Counted from the first letter of the stretch, positions 53,659-63,214 are shown. The stretch is DNA of 64,000 bases from Vreelandella boliviensis LC1 (GCF_000236035.1 NZ_JH393258.1:62001-126000); one strand, 5' to 3'. The notes: generated from the sequence alone by a model not told the origin. A program made the numbers and translations.

Positions 53659-53912
53659 CTCCCGTGCTGGCCAAGCCCACTAACCGATCACCATTAGCCA
53701 ACTGATCCAGGGAATGTGGGACTTGAATATGATTCATGATAACTAGCTGAGTGTTAATAAAACCATTCATAAAGAAGTGGGAACAGAAAAGGCGTTCAGT
53801 ATAGAGGAAGGGGTAGCGGCGAGGCCAATCTGTTACGTGCTATTAACCTTGCAAGCACTTATATCAGTTCACGCTAAGGATGCTGCTGGATTTTTACACG
53901 CGCTCAAAATAC

Positions 53913-53926
53913 AATGTTATAACATT
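53913..53926. promoter_or_regulatory. 14-bp perfect palindrome, Zur-box-like
   Basis: AATGTTATAACATT reads the same on both strands and resembles the TGTTATA/TATAACA half-sites of Zur boxes, but without their central bases. It lies in the 345-base gap 53659-54003 between chlID and the riboswitch, where I otherwise see no gene. It could be a metal-responsive operator for one or both divergent transcripts. Confidence 0.45.
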
Positions 53927-54003
53927 ACATATATTGCGGGGTCTCATAACATCCTTAGGCTTTCTGTTGTTCGCTATCCACCTGCCACCTAGAATGGCCA
54001 GTG

Positions 54004-54165
54004 TCGGTGTTCCCCACGGAACTTAATAGAGAATCCGCCGCGGCTTGCCGCGAAACGGAACTGCCCCCGCAACTGTAGGCGGTGAGCGATGCTCTTTAAT
54101 GCCACTGGACACATAGTCTGGGAAGGCGAGCTAGCCATGATCCGTCAGTCAGGAGAACTGCCGAC
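54004..54165 (+). ncRNA. Cobalamin riboswitch
   Basis: The leader of the importer operon holds the classic B12-element order: an early GGTGTTCC, then AATCCGCCGCGG, GGAACTGCCCCCGCAACTG, GCCACTGG, CTGGGAAGGCG and the B12 box CAGTCAGGAGAACTGCCGA near 54145-54164. It should lower expression of the downstream ABC importer when adenosylcobalamin is plentiful. A GAGC/GCTC hairpin near 54178-54195 may be part of the switch. Confidence 0.92.
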
Positions 54166-54243
54166 ATATTACTTACATCGAGCAAAGTGGCTCGGTCAGT
54201 ATTTGCTGTCCGAATGCTGAGCTCATCATGCACGGGAGTGTAC

Positions 54244-55260
54244 ATGATGTTGAGATTGACCACGGCCATCGCCGCGAGCGCTGTTGGCCTTACCCAGGTG
54301 GCTTACGCCGCCACCGACTACCCGCTTACGCTGACCAACTGCGGCATAGAGATCAGCGTGGCGTCGCCCCCGGAGCGAACGGTGACGGTGGGCCAATCAG
54401 CCACGGAGATTCTCTATTCACTGGGGCTCGCTGATCGCGTCAGCGGCACCTCGGTATGGTTTAACCCGGTTTTGCCCGCGTTTACTGAAGCCAATGAAGC
54501 GATTGAGCGGATTGCCAACGACGACCCTAGCTTTGAGGCCGTGGTCAATAAACGGCCTGGCCTGGTGGCCGTGCAGTACGAGTGGCACGTTGGCCCGACC
54601 GGCAGCGTCGCCACCCGTGAACAGTTCCATGAGCTGGGTATTAACACCTATATTATGCCCGCCGACTGCGACACCAAGGATAACTCTACCGGTGGCGACG
54701 GTACCCGCACGGCCGCTTTCTCAACGGATTCGATCTATAAAGGCATTACCGAACTAGCCCAAATTTATGATGTACAAGACGCTGGCGAAGCCCTGGTAGC
54801 CGATCTTATTGATCGCGAAGCGCGCGCTATTGAGTTGGCGAACAGCCTTGATCTGCCGGAAGACCTGTCGGCGGCCTTCTGGTTTTCATCGACAGACCTG
54901 GGGGTTAGTCCCTTTGTTGCAGGCCAACTGGGCGCACCGGGCTATATGATGGACAAACTCGGCATTCGCAATGTGATTGAGTCGGATGAGGAGTGGCCCA
55001 CGGTGGGCTGGGAGAGCATCGCCAGGGCTGATCCTGATGTACTCGTGATCGCCACCATGGATCGCCGCCGTTTTCCCGCCGACGATATTGAAGCCAAGCG
55101 TGAGTTCCTGCGCAATGACCCAGTCACTAGCGAAATGAGCGCGGTTAAAAATAACCGCATCGTGGAGATGGACGCCCATGCCATGAGCGCCACCATGCGC
55201 ACTATCTACGGCCTTGAAACACTGGCCGAGGCGTTATCGACGATGGCATTTGACGAATGA
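54244..55260 (+). CDS. Periplasmic metal-complex/corrinoid-binding protein of ABC importer
   Basis: This 338-residue FecB/BtuF-like binding protein has a signal peptide (MMLRLTTAIAASAVGLTQVAYA) and the two-lobe pattern VGQSATEILYSLGLADRVSG, then VAVQYEW and DPDVLVIATMDRRRFPADD. The ATG at 54244 has GGAG six bases before it; the frame is open to 54187 inside the leader. The riboswitch upstream suggests its cargo is a corrinoid, a precursor or a cobalt chelate. Its sequence looks as near to siderophore-binding proteins as to BtuF. Confidence 0.82.
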   Translation: MMLRLTTAIAASAVGLTQVAYAATDYPLTLTNCGIEISVASPPERTVTVGQSATEILYSLGLADRVSGTSVWFNPVLPAFTEANEAIERIANDDPSFEAVVNKRPGLVAVQYEWHVGPTGSVATREQFHELGINTYIMPADCDTKDNSTGGDGTRTAAFSTDSIYKGITELAQIYDVQDAGEALVADLIDREARAIELANSLDLPEDLSAAFWFSSTDLGVSPFVAGQLGAPGYMMDKLGIRNVIESDEEWPTVGWESIARADPDVLVIATMDRRRFPADDIEAKREFLRNDPVTSEMSAVKNNRIVEMDAHAMSATMRTIYGLETLAEALSTMAFDE

Positions 55261-56321
55261 GCATAGCCTTAACGCGGCTATCAACGGCGGGTTTTGGACT
55301 ACGCTGGCTCTGGATAACGCCGCTGGTGCTCGTGGTGGCACTGATCGCGGGTACCGCCATCGGCGAGACGCCGATTCCGGTTGATACCATTCTCAAAGTG
55401 CTCGCCAATCAGCTACTGGGCGCGGATTACGCAGTAGACCGGATCGATGCAGGGATTATCTGGAACTACCGGCTTAGTCGTGCCGTTGTGGCCGCCTGCT
55501 GCGGTACCAGCCTGGCGCTGGCGGGGGTAGTGCTTCAGGCGCTGCTGCGCAATCCCTTGGCCGACCCTTACTTAATGGGCATTTCCGCTGGGGCGTCTAC
55601 CGGCGCGGTGGCCGTGGCGGTAGCAGGATTAGGCGCTGGGGCGCTTTCGCTCTCACTGGGTGCTTTTGTGGGCGCCCTGCTCGCCTTTGGTATCGTAGTG
55701 ATGCTCGCCCATGCTGCCAATAGCGGCGTGGGGGGTGGCCGCGGTATTCAGGCTGCAGGGGCGATTATTCTGGCAGGCATTGCCGGTTCGCAGCTGTTCA
55801 ATGCGCTCACCGCTTTTATCATCACCAAGTCGGCGAGTGCCGAGCAGGCCCGGGGCATTATGTTTTGGCTGATGGGCAACCTTTCTGGGGTGCGCTGGGC
55901 CAATGTGACCTTGGCGGTGCCCGCTGCCCTGTTCGGGCTGCTGGTTTGCCTCTGGCACCGTCGCTCCCTGGATGCGTTTACCTTCGGTGCCGACAGCGCC
56001 GCCTCCATGGGCATTGCGGTGCGCCCGGTACGCGGCATGCTGATTATTGCCATGGCGCTGGTGACCGCAGTGATGGTGTCTATTGTGGGGGCGATTGGCT
56101 TTGTTGGGCTGGTCATTCCCCATGCCATGCGTTTTATTGTGGGTAGCCAACACACGCGTTTGGTACCCGCCACGGCGCTTGCGGGCGCGGTATTTTTGAT
56201 CGGTTCGGATATTCTGTCGCGCACTCTGATCCCCGGCCAAGTGCTACCGATCGGGGTAATTACCTCGCTGATCGGCGCGCCTGCCTTTGCGCTTATTCTT
56301 ATTCGCGGCAAGAGGTCTTAA
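55257..56321 (+). CDS. FecCD/BtuC-family ABC permease
   Basis: This 354-residue inner-membrane permease has about ten helices, with the family motifs RLSRAVVAACCGTSLALAG, LRNPLADPYLMGISAGASTGA and GAIGFVGLVIPHAMRF. It forms the channel of the importer. The ATGA overlap with the binding-protein gene and the one-base overlap with the ATPase gene show a coupled operon. Confidence 0.9.
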   Translation: MSIALTRLSTAGFGLRWLWITPLVLVVALIAGTAIGETPIPVDTILKVLANQLLGADYAVDRIDAGIIWNYRLSRAVVAACCGTSLALAGVVLQALLRNPLADPYLMGISAGASTGAVAVAVAGLGAGALSLSLGAFVGALLAFGIVVMLAHAANSGVGGGRGIQAAGAIILAGIAGSQLFNALTAFIITKSASAEQARGIMFWLMGNLSGVRWANVTLAVPAALFGLLVCLWHRRSLDAFTFGADSAASMGIAVRPVRGMLIIAMALVTAVMVSIVGAIGFVGLVIPHAMRFIVGSQHTRLVPATALAGAVFLIGSDILSRTLIPGQVLPIGVITSLIGAPAFALILIRGKRS

Positions 56322-57085
56322 TGCGTTTATCGGCTGAAGGGCTCACTTGGGCGGTGCATGGCACGCCACTGCTTGTTGACGTTAATCTCACCATCGAGCC
56401 AGGCCAAACCTTTGGCCTGGTGGGGCCGAACGGCTCGGGCAAGACCTCCCTGCTGCGCCTGTTGGCGGGGTTGAACAAACCCAAAGCGGGCCGTGTGCTG
56501 ATGGATAGCCAGCCTCTACATACTCTCAAGCAGCGGGCGATTGCCCAGTCCATTGCCCTGGTTGAGCAACAGGCGGACACCACCGACCGCATTACCGTCG
56601 GCCAGGTGGTGTCACTGGGACGTACGCCCTTCCTTACCGCCTTACGCCCTTGGTCAAGCAATGATGACGCCATTGTCGCTAAAGCGCTATTCGATGTGGA
56701 TATGGCGCATATGGCTGACCGGCTTTGGCACACACTCTCTGGCGGCGAGCGCCAGCGGGTGCATATTGCCCGGGCGTTGGCCCAGCAGCCAAAAATCCTG
56801 CTACTGGATGAACCCACCAATCATCTGGATATCCGCCATCAACTGTCGATTCTTGAACTGGTCAGGCAGCTGCCGATTACGGTCATTATCTCGCTGCACG
56901 ACCTTAACCAGGCCATGGAGTGTGACCGCATCGGTGTGATGGATCGCGGCCGCCTGATCGACAGCGGCCATCCTGAAGACGTCCTCACTGCCAGCAGGCT
57001 ACAGCAGACCTTTGGGGTGTATACCCATGTGATTGATGACCCGGTGGATGGCAAGCAGGTTATGCGTTTTCGTAGCGCGGTTTAG
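56321..57085 (+). CDS. FecE/BtuD-family ABC ATPase
   Basis: This 254-residue ATPase energises the importer. It has Walker A GPNGSGKTSLLRLL, signature LSGGERQRVHIARALAQ, Walker B ILLLDEPTNHLD and the H-loop SLHDLNQAM. It ends the riboswitch-controlled operon. Confidence 0.92.
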   Translation: MRLSAEGLTWAVHGTPLLVDVNLTIEPGQTFGLVGPNGSGKTSLLRLLAGLNKPKAGRVLMDSQPLHTLKQRAIAQSIALVEQQADTTDRITVGQVVSLGRTPFLTALRPWSSNDDAIVAKALFDVDMAHMADRLWHTLSGGERQRVHIARALAQQPKILLLDEPTNHLDIRHQLSILELVRQLPITVIISLHDLNQAMECDRIGVMDRGRLIDSGHPEDVLTASRLQQTFGVYTHVIDDPVDGKQVMRFRSAV

Positions 57086-57158
57086 GAAACGTCCGTTGGG
57101 CTAGGATCTCTCTATTGTTGGAAAGCAGCCATTTTGGGCAAGCTAAAAATGACGACCC

Positions 57159-57350
57159 TTACTGTTTTTTCCAATCAATCGCTAGCTCGCCCCCTTTTGC
57201 CCAGTTCTCATGACTGGTTTCAGCAAAGAAAATTTGCACCGCTTCAGGCGCAACGTCATAAGCTTGCACAAACGCTTCGGTGATTTTATGGGCCAGTTCA
57301 CGCTTCATTTCGACTGAACGCGGCGACTGCTGGATAGTCACGATAGGCAT
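57159..57350 (-). CDS. 4-oxalocrotonate tautomerase-family protein
   Basis: This 63-residue tautomerase has the N-terminal proline (MPIVTI) that becomes the catalytic base after Met removal. The rest (EMKRELAHKITEAFVQAYDVAPEAVQIFFAETSHENWAKGG) fits the family in length and pattern. A GGAGG site precedes it. No aromatic meta-cleavage genes are nearby, so its substrate is open. Confidence 0.85.
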   Translation of the reverse strand: MPIVTIQQSPRSVEMKRELAHKITEAFVQAYDVAPEAVQIFFAETSHENWAKGGELAIDWKKQ

Positions 57351-57570
57351 ATTGATGCCTCCTAGTTAATAGGGCTGATTAATGCTATTTCGAAGAACGT
57401 AAAATGTCGTCTCTTCAACTACATCATATTGATTTGAGGCTACTTGCCAAGCTCGCTTGGAATTGGCATTGGCCAACTATCTGGCTGGAACCAATTCTTA
57501 GAGCCCGACGGAACCAACCTTTCTTTGCTAAGGTGGAATGGTTCATTCTATTAATTGGCGGGATATCCCT

Positions 57571-58461
57571 ATGCGACTTTTATTCACCGGCGGTAGCGGC
57601 AAAGCTGGCCGTCATGCAACGGCGTATCTTCGCGACCAAGGTCACCGCGTCACCAACCTGGATTGGGTGACGTCCGATGTGCCCGGCATTAATACCCTGA
57701 AGACCGACCTGACCGATGCAGGCCAGGTATTCAATGCCTGCCAGGCTTACGCCGATTTCGACGAACTGGAGCCAGGCACTGGCGTGCCGCGTTACGATGC
57801 GATTGTCCACTTTGCGGCCATCCCCGCTATCCTGCACCGGCCAGACAACGAGACTTACCGTATCAATACGTTGAGCACTTATAACGTGCTGGATGCCGCC
57901 ACCAAACTGGGCATCACCAAGGTCATCTTCGCCTCCAGCGAGACCACTTATGGCGTTTGCTTTGCCGATGGCGAAAAGAAGCCTGACTACCTCCCCATCG
58001 ATGAAGAGCACCCCACCGTTCCACAAGACAGCTACGCCATGAGCAAGGTGGTCAACGAGGTAACGGCGCGCTCTTTCCAGGCACGCTCGGGCATCGACAT
58101 CTACGGCCTACGTATTAACAACGTTATCGAACCCCACGAATACCGTCAGAACTTTCCGGCCTACATGGACAACCCGGCCCTGCGTCGGCGCAATATCTTC
58201 GCTTACATCGACGCCCGCGACCTTGGCCAGATGGTCGATTGCTGCCTGAAGACAGACGGCCTGGGCTACCAGGTGTTCAACGTCGCCAATGACGATCTCT
58301 CGGTGGGCCTGACCAACCCCGAAGTCATCGAACGCTTCTACGCTGGCGTACCGATCAAGCGCGAAATGGGCGAGTTCGAGACTTTCTATAGCATTGAGAA
58401 AGCGCGGCGTTTGGTCGGCTTTGCACCGCGCCACTCCTGGCGGGATGAGCTGGAGCAGTAA
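57571..58461 (+). CDS. NAD-dependent epimerase/dehydratase (SDR)
   Basis: This 296-residue extended short-chain dehydrogenase opens with LLFTGGSGKAGRHATAYL and has the catalytic YAMSK (Tyr-x-x-x-Lys) and ASSETTYG. Related enzymes act on UDP-sugars or uronates. ATG 57571 has GGGA eight bases before it; the frame is open to 57538. No sugar operon is nearby. A long perfect hairpin follows the stop at 58495. Confidence 0.85.
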   Translation: MRLLFTGGSGKAGRHATAYLRDQGHRVTNLDWVTSDVPGINTLKTDLTDAGQVFNACQAYADFDELEPGTGVPRYDAIVHFAAIPAILHRPDNETYRINTLSTYNVLDAATKLGITKVIFASSETTYGVCFADGEKKPDYLPIDEEHPTVPQDSYAMSKVVNEVTARSFQARSGIDIYGLRINNVIEPHEYRQNFPAYMDNPALRRRNIFAYIDARDLGQMVDCCLKTDGLGYQVFNVANDDLSVGLTNPEVIERFYAGVPIKREMGEFETFYSIEKARRLVGFAPRHSWRDELEQ

Positions 58462-58494
58462 AGCTAACTGGGGAAATAAGGGGTTATGCTAGGC

Positions 58495-58537
58495 TCTGTT
58501 GACGCTTCACCGCAGCGCGCGCGGAAGCGTCAACAGA
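58495..58537. terminator. 14-bp perfect stem hairpin after the epimerase gene
   Basis: TCTGTTGACGCTTC pairs fully with GAAGCGTCAACAGA around a 15-base GC-rich loop. It lies 33 bases after the stop codon. No U-run follows, so it may be a terminator helped by Rho, or a mobile palindrome. Confidence 0.5.
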
Positions 58538-58619
58538 CTCTATATGCAAACTAATTGAAGTTGGTACGACCACAGAGGCATTACCATCTATTTCTTTTCA
58601 AATGCTGAGCCCCCAATGA

Positions 58620-59444
58620 ATGAATACTGACCACTCACCAAATGCGCACCTTGATAAATGGGAAAATGCAAAAAACCCAGTGGTATCAATGTCCAAAGAG
58701 TACCCTGCGGGCCATCATATTCCTCCACATCAACATCAGCGTGGGCAGTTGATATATGCCAGCGCAGGTACCATGAGACTAAAAACTTGCGATGAATATT
58801 GGTTGCTACCTCCGTTTCGTGGCGTATGGATGCCCCCTGACGTAGAGCATGAAATGAGTGCCAGCACGTCGGTTTCTTTACGAACATTATATGTCAATGT
58901 TGAGTCATTCATCTTAAACTTACCTAATTATCCAGTAGGTATCGGTGTCACTCCACTCTTGCGGGAATTACTCATCCGAGCCTCTTATTTCCCGATAAAT
59001 TACCAGCCTGACAGTTTTGAAGAGCGCTTATTGAGACTAACACTGGAAGAAATGAGGCATGCATTTGAGGCTGGATTAAAGCTTCCCATGGGTAGAGATA
59101 AGCGCTTGAAAAAAATATGCGATACGTTGCTGGAAAATCCTGGGGATGTACGCTCATTGGCAGATTGGGCGAATGAGGTGGGAGCAACCACTCGTACGTT
59201 AACCCGACTATTTCGCAGCGAGACAGGTGTTTCTTTTAGCCAATGGAGGGAGCAGGTGCGCATCATAAGTGCTATTTCGGGTTTAAGCACCGGAGAACGT
59301 GTCAGCCAAGTTGCTGAAAATCTGGGATATGCTTCACAAGGAGCGTTTACTGTCATGTTCAAGCGTGTAACGGGAAAATCCCCACGAGAGTATTTGAACG
59401 ACCTGTCCCGTTCTCAAATAAAATTGTCGTGTACGGAAGAATAA
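58620..59444 (+). CDS. AraC-family regulator with cupin domain
   Basis: This 274-residue regulator has an N-terminal cupin half (HHIPPHQHQRGQLIYASAGTM) and a C-terminal AraC domain with RSETGVSFSQWREQVRI and QGAFTVMFKRVTGKSPREY. The next gene encodes an EamA exporter on the same strand, 58 bases away, which it probably controls. Codon use is more AT-rich than the flanks, hinting at transfer. Confidence 0.85.
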   Translation: MNTDHSPNAHLDKWENAKNPVVSMSKEYPAGHHIPPHQHQRGQLIYASAGTMRLKTCDEYWLLPPFRGVWMPPDVEHEMSASTSVSLRTLYVNVESFILNLPNYPVGIGVTPLLRELLIRASYFPINYQPDSFEERLLRLTLEEMRHAFEAGLKLPMGRDKRLKKICDTLLENPGDVRSLADWANEVGATTRTLTRLFRSETGVSFSQWREQVRIISAISGLSTGERVSQVAENLGYASQGAFTVMFKRVTGKSPREYLNDLSRSQIKLSCTEE

Positions 59445-59502
59445 GATTCGAATGAGATTGATATTGTTCCCCTACTTATTGAAATAACAGGTAGAGGAAT
59501 AT

Positions 59503-60420
59503 ATGAAGCTTTCGCTAAAACCACTGACTGAGCACTATTACTTTCTGATAATTGCATCCACGTTTCTGCAAGGATCTTCTTTTGTCAGCACAAAGATCGT
59601 CATGGAAGATATGTCGCCTTTGTGGTTAGCGTCTGCTCGCTTCCTTATCGCAGCAGTATCTTTATCGCCTTTTGTTTTGATGCAAATGCGAAAGCATAAG
59701 ATATTTTTTAAAGACCTTCCTTGGATAAAACTGTTAATAATCGGTGGGTTTCAGACTGCGGGAGTAATGTCGCTGCTCAATATTGGACTGACAGCGACTA
59801 CCTCTTCAATAGCAGCTATCCTAATGGCCAGTAATCCTCTACTCGTGGTTGTCTTAGCATGGCTGATTCTGGGGGAACGTTCATCTACACTTGCTTTGAT
59901 GGGCTTAGCTTTTGCATTTGTTGGCGTGGTGATCTGCATTGGTATCGACAGTGATGGAACCCATGGGATCGGGCATGGGGAAGTGTTTGTTATGTTAGCT
60001 TCAACCTGCTGGGCATGCTCCACCGTGTTAAGCAAGAAATTTGCAATTACGCATTCTCCCTGGATAGTCACTTTCTGGCAGATGCTGCTTGGCTCTCTGC
60101 TGCTTATTGCGATAGCAGCATTCAGCAAACAGCCTTTTTCCCTACCCACTGATGCTTACCATTGGGGAATGTTTATGTGGTTGGCAATTCCCGCATCGAC
60201 TGGGGCGATAGGGCTTTGGTTTGCGGCGTTAAAGATTGGCGGCTCCGTGCATACGAGCGGTTTCCTGTTTCTCTGTCCACTATTCGCTGCCCTGGTTGCA
60301 TTCATGTTGATCGGGCAACGCCCTGAATGGCACGAGATTATAGGTGGTGCGTTGGTAGGTGCAGGTTTGTTCATCATGTCCCGCAAGCAGCATGCTTCCC
60401 ATAAGCTCAAGGCCGCCTAG
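59503..60420 (+). CDS. EamA/DMT-family exporter
   Basis: This 305-residue membrane protein has about ten helices in two EamA repeats (near 10-140 and 155-285). It shows FLQGSSFVSTKIVMEDMSPLWLASARF, ILMASNPLLVVVLAWLILGERSS and the mirror copy LFAALVAFMLIGQRPEWHEIIGG. It follows the AraC gene and may export a small metabolite or drug. Confidence 0.85.
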   Translation: MKLSLKPLTEHYYFLIIASTFLQGSSFVSTKIVMEDMSPLWLASARFLIAAVSLSPFVLMQMRKHKIFFKDLPWIKLLIIGGFQTAGVMSLLNIGLTATTSSIAAILMASNPLLVVVLAWLILGERSSTLALMGLAFAFVGVVICIGIDSDGTHGIGHGEVFVMLASTCWACSTVLSKKFAITHSPWIVTFWQMLLGSLLLIAIAAFSKQPFSLPTDAYHWGMFMWLAIPASTGAIGLWFAALKIGGSVHTSGFLFLCPLFAALVAFMLIGQRPEWHEIIGGALVGAGLFIMSRKQHASHKLKAA

Positions 60421-60534
60421 CTCTTCAAAAGCGTCATAAGCTAGCAATTTGACTAGATGCCCTCTGTTACCATGCATCCCATTCCAGTAGCATTTGAGGA
60501 TTTACCCTTAATTGGCTGCGAATTAAAATCAGCA

Positions 60535-61305
60535 TCACCCTTTTATCGGCACAAAAACCGGCGCGCCATCCACTTCTACCACCGCTAGTTTTTGCCGATA
60601 AAGGCTTTCCAACGCACTGGGCACCAGCATGCTATCTCGCGGGCCCCAGCAGGCCTCCCCATTGGGATAGAGCAGTAAAATATGGTCGCACCAGCGGGCA
60701 GCCAGGTTTAGGTCGTGTAAGCACATGATGACCGCCTGCCCCTTGGCAGCCTGCTCCGCCATCAGCGCCATTACAGCGCTCTGGTGGTGAAGATCAAGAT
60801 GGTTGGTGGGCTCGTCGGCCAACCACAGGTTTGGCGCTTGGGTCAGTACAGTAGCTATTGCCACTCGCTGGCGTTCACCGCCGGAAAGCGTGCTGACCAA
60901 GCGGTCGCGCAGGTGCGCCACATCCAGGCGCTCAAGAGCAGCCTCGGCGCGGGCGTAGTCATCGGCGCCCTCCATCTGCCATGGGGATAGGTAGGGATGG
61001 CGACCAATCAGTGCCGTTTCCAGCACGGTCGCCGGAAATCCATCCTGGCGATCTTGAAATACCACCCCTAAACGCTGGGCGATATGGCGGCGACGTAGGT
61101 GACCAAGCACTGAGTCGTTAAGTTGAACGCTGCCTGAACGTGGAGCATGCAGCCCTGCCAAGGTATGCAGCAGCGTGGTTTTACCCGCTCCGTTGGGGCC
61201 TAACACTCCCCAAACCTGCCCAGGTTCAATGACTAGGTTTAACGGCATACCTCCTGCGCGTTCGGGCACGTCGATGATGAGGTCTCGGGTAGCCAGTACG
61301 CTCAT
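60535..61305 (-). CDS. btuD: Vitamin B12 ABC importer ATPase
   Basis: This 256-residue ATPase has Walker A GPNGAGKTTLLHTLAG, signature LSGGERQRVAIATVL, Walker B LWLADEPTNHLD and the H-loop CLHDLNLAAR. It starts at ATG 61305, sharing one base with the btuC stop. It is the last gene of the btuB-btuF-btuC-btuD run. Confidence 0.9.
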   Translation of the reverse strand: MSVLATRDLIIDVPERAGGMPLNLVIEPGQVWGVLGPNGAGKTTLLHTLAGLHAPRSGSVQLNDSVLGHLRRRHIAQRLGVVFQDRQDGFPATVLETALIGRHPYLSPWQMEGADDYARAEAALERLDVAHLRDRLVSTLSGGERQRVAIATVLTQAPNLWLADEPTNHLDLHHQSAVMALMAEQAAKGQAVIMCLHDLNLAARWCDHILLLYPNGEACWGPRDSMLVPSALESLYRQKLAVVEVDGAPVFVPIKG

Positions 61306-62291
61306 CAGCGGCTCCGGTAGAGCAGGAACAGGAAGGTGGGCACGCCCAATAGTGCCGTGATTACCCCAACGGGCAGCTGTTCCGGGGCGATCATGGTGCG
61401 CGCCAGAGTATCGGCCAACACTAAAAGCGTACCGCCCGCCAGTGCGCAGGCAGGCAGTATCAGCCGCTGGTCGTTGCCTAACAACAAGCGCAGCATATGC
61501 GGTACGACCAAGCCGACAAAACCAATGCTGCCTGCGGTGGTCACGGCCGCAGCGGTGAGCAGGCTGGCGGCAACGTAAATACACCACTCCAGGGGCCTAA
61601 CCGCAACGCCCAGCGCAGCGGCTTGCTGCGGGCCACGGGCCAGCACATTCAGGCTACGCCCCAGCGGAATCAGTACCACGCAGGTAGCCAATAACAATAG
61701 CAGCGGCGGCCAAGGTGTTCGCGCGTAGGAGAGATCGCCCATCAGCCAGTAGAGCATGCCCGGCAAGCGTTCGGCGGGGCTCAACGCCAGCATTAGCGTA
61801 ATCACCGCGCCCCACCCCGCCGCGACCACTACGCCGGTAAGCAGTAATCGCGAAGGCGTCCAACTTCCGCTGCCGTGGGCCAAGCCAAACACTAAAAAAG
61901 TAGAGAAAAGCGCACCGCCAAAGGCCGAACCTGAAATCGCCAGCCCGCCGAGACCACCCAGCATGGCCGCCAGCGCGCCAATCGAGGCACCGCCGGAAAG
62001 CCCCAGCACATAAGGGTCAGCGAGAGGATTGCGCAGTAGCACCTGCATCAAGGCGCCCGCGACCGCCAACAAACCGCCGACGGCAAACGCCGAGAGGGCC
62101 CTGGGCAAGCGCAGCTCCATCACCATGGTGCGCGCCAGAGCATCGCCTCCACCCTGCCCTATATGACCAAGTGCAACGTCCCAAATTTGCGCCGGAGAAA
62201 TCTGCGCACTGCCAACCCCAAGGGCGATAATCAGCGACGCCAACGCCGCTAGTAATAGCAGGCTAAGCGGCAGACCCAGGCGTGAAAGCAT
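61305..62291 (-). CDS. btuC: Vitamin B12 ABC importer permease
   Basis: This 328-residue permease of the FecCD/BtuC family has about ten helices, with ELRLPRALSAFAVGGLLAVAG, LLRNPLADPYVLGLSGGASIGA and TTAGSIGFVGLVVPHMLRLLLG. It overlaps both btuF and btuD by a single base, so the three are one coupled unit. Confidence 0.92.
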   Translation of the reverse strand: MLSRLGLPLSLLLLAALASLIIALGVGSAQISPAQIWDVALGHIGQGGGDALARTMVMELRLPRALSAFAVGGLLAVAGALMQVLLRNPLADPYVLGLSGGASIGALAAMLGGLGGLAISGSAFGGALFSTFLVFGLAHGSGSWTPSRLLLTGVVVAAGWGAVITLMLALSPAERLPGMLYWLMGDLSYARTPWPPLLLLLATCVVLIPLGRSLNVLARGPQQAAALGVAVRPLEWCIYVAASLLTAAAVTTAGSIGFVGLVVPHMLRLLLGNDQRLILPACALAGGTLLVLADTLARTMIAPEQLPVGVITALLGVPTFLFLLYRSR

Positions 62292-63214
62292 TAACTGCGC
62301 CCACGCTTTTGGCGTGCAATATCCAGCTTCTCACAGAGTATCTGTGTGCCCTCCATCAGCCGCGGCGTAGGCCGTTGAATCAGCGAAGGCGGCACAAAAA
62401 AGAGATTATCTTCGGCCACGGCCTTCAGATTGGGGTACTGCTCCCAGTGGGTCAGCCAGTGGCGGTTCTCTTCGCCCATGCCACCGGCAACAATCGCTTC
62501 AGGATTCGCGGCTAACACGGCCTCATCATCGATACGCGGCACCCGCCGCGACAGCCCGCCAAACACATTTTGACCGCCGCAAATCTCGATCACCTGACCG
62601 ATCAGGTGCTGGTCGTTAATGCTCATTAGCGGCTCATCCCACACTTGGTAGAACGTGGTTACCGGGTCGCGATCTCGGTAGCGCGACGTAAGCGTGGCCA
62701 TGGTGTCGCGGAAATTATCGGCCACCGCCTGTCCGGCAACCTCTGTGCCTGCCAGTCGCGCCAAACGCTCAATGGCACTGGCAACGCCCGCTACATCGCG
62801 GGGCTCGATATAGAACACAGGCATGCCCAAGGCTTCGAGGGTTTCAAGTTGTTCGGCTGGGTTACCCGTCACCCAACCAATGACTAGATCGGGTGCCAGC
62901 CCCACCAGCGTTTCTAAATCAATCCGGGTGTGGCTACCCACCGACGCCACTTGTTGGGCTTCAGGCGGATAGTCGCTGTAAGAAACCACTGCCACCACCT
63001 GATCTCCCGCACCCGCCGCGTAGGTTAACTCGGTCGCGCCGGGGGAAAGTGTCGCAATCCTTCGGGCGCGATCGTGAAGACATACTTCGCGGTCACGGTC
63101 ATCCATTGCACAACGCGAGTGATCATGACCCAACGACGCTGCCGACAATAGCAGCAGCGCGAGGCCCAAGGCCCCACGCGCAACACCCCTTGCTCTATTG
63201 GCCAAAGTGAACAC
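62291..63214 (-). CDS. btuF: Vitamin B12-binding periplasmic protein
   Basis: This 307-residue binding protein has a signal peptide ending near ASLGHDHS and a BtuF-like pattern: ATLSPGATELTYAAGAGDQVVAV, SYSDYPPEAQQVASVGSHTR, LVIGWVTGNPAEQLETLEALG. A cysteine pair after the signal (CAMDDRDREVC) is likely a disulfide. The start overlaps the btuB end by 20 bases. Confidence 0.9.
   Translation of the reverse strand: MFTLANRARGVARGALGLALLLLSAASLGHDHSRCAMDDRDREVCLHDRARRIATLSPGATELTYAAGAGDQVVAVVSYSDYPPEAQQVASVGSHTRIDLETLVGLAPDLVIGWVTGNPAEQLETLEALGMPVFYIEPRDVAGVASAIERLARLAGTEVAGQAVADNFRDTMATLTSRYRDRDPVTTFYQVWDEPLMSINDQHLIGQVIEICGGQNVFGGLSRRVPRIDDEAVLAANPEAIVAGGMGEENRHWLTHWEQYPNLKAVAEDNLFFVPPSLIQRPTPRLMEGTQILCEKLDIARQKRGRS

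Noticed and set aside
61306-61587. N-terminal extension of btuD
   Set aside because: It overlaps btuC; the one-base stop/start overlap at 61305 and the family start at MSVLATRD are convincing.
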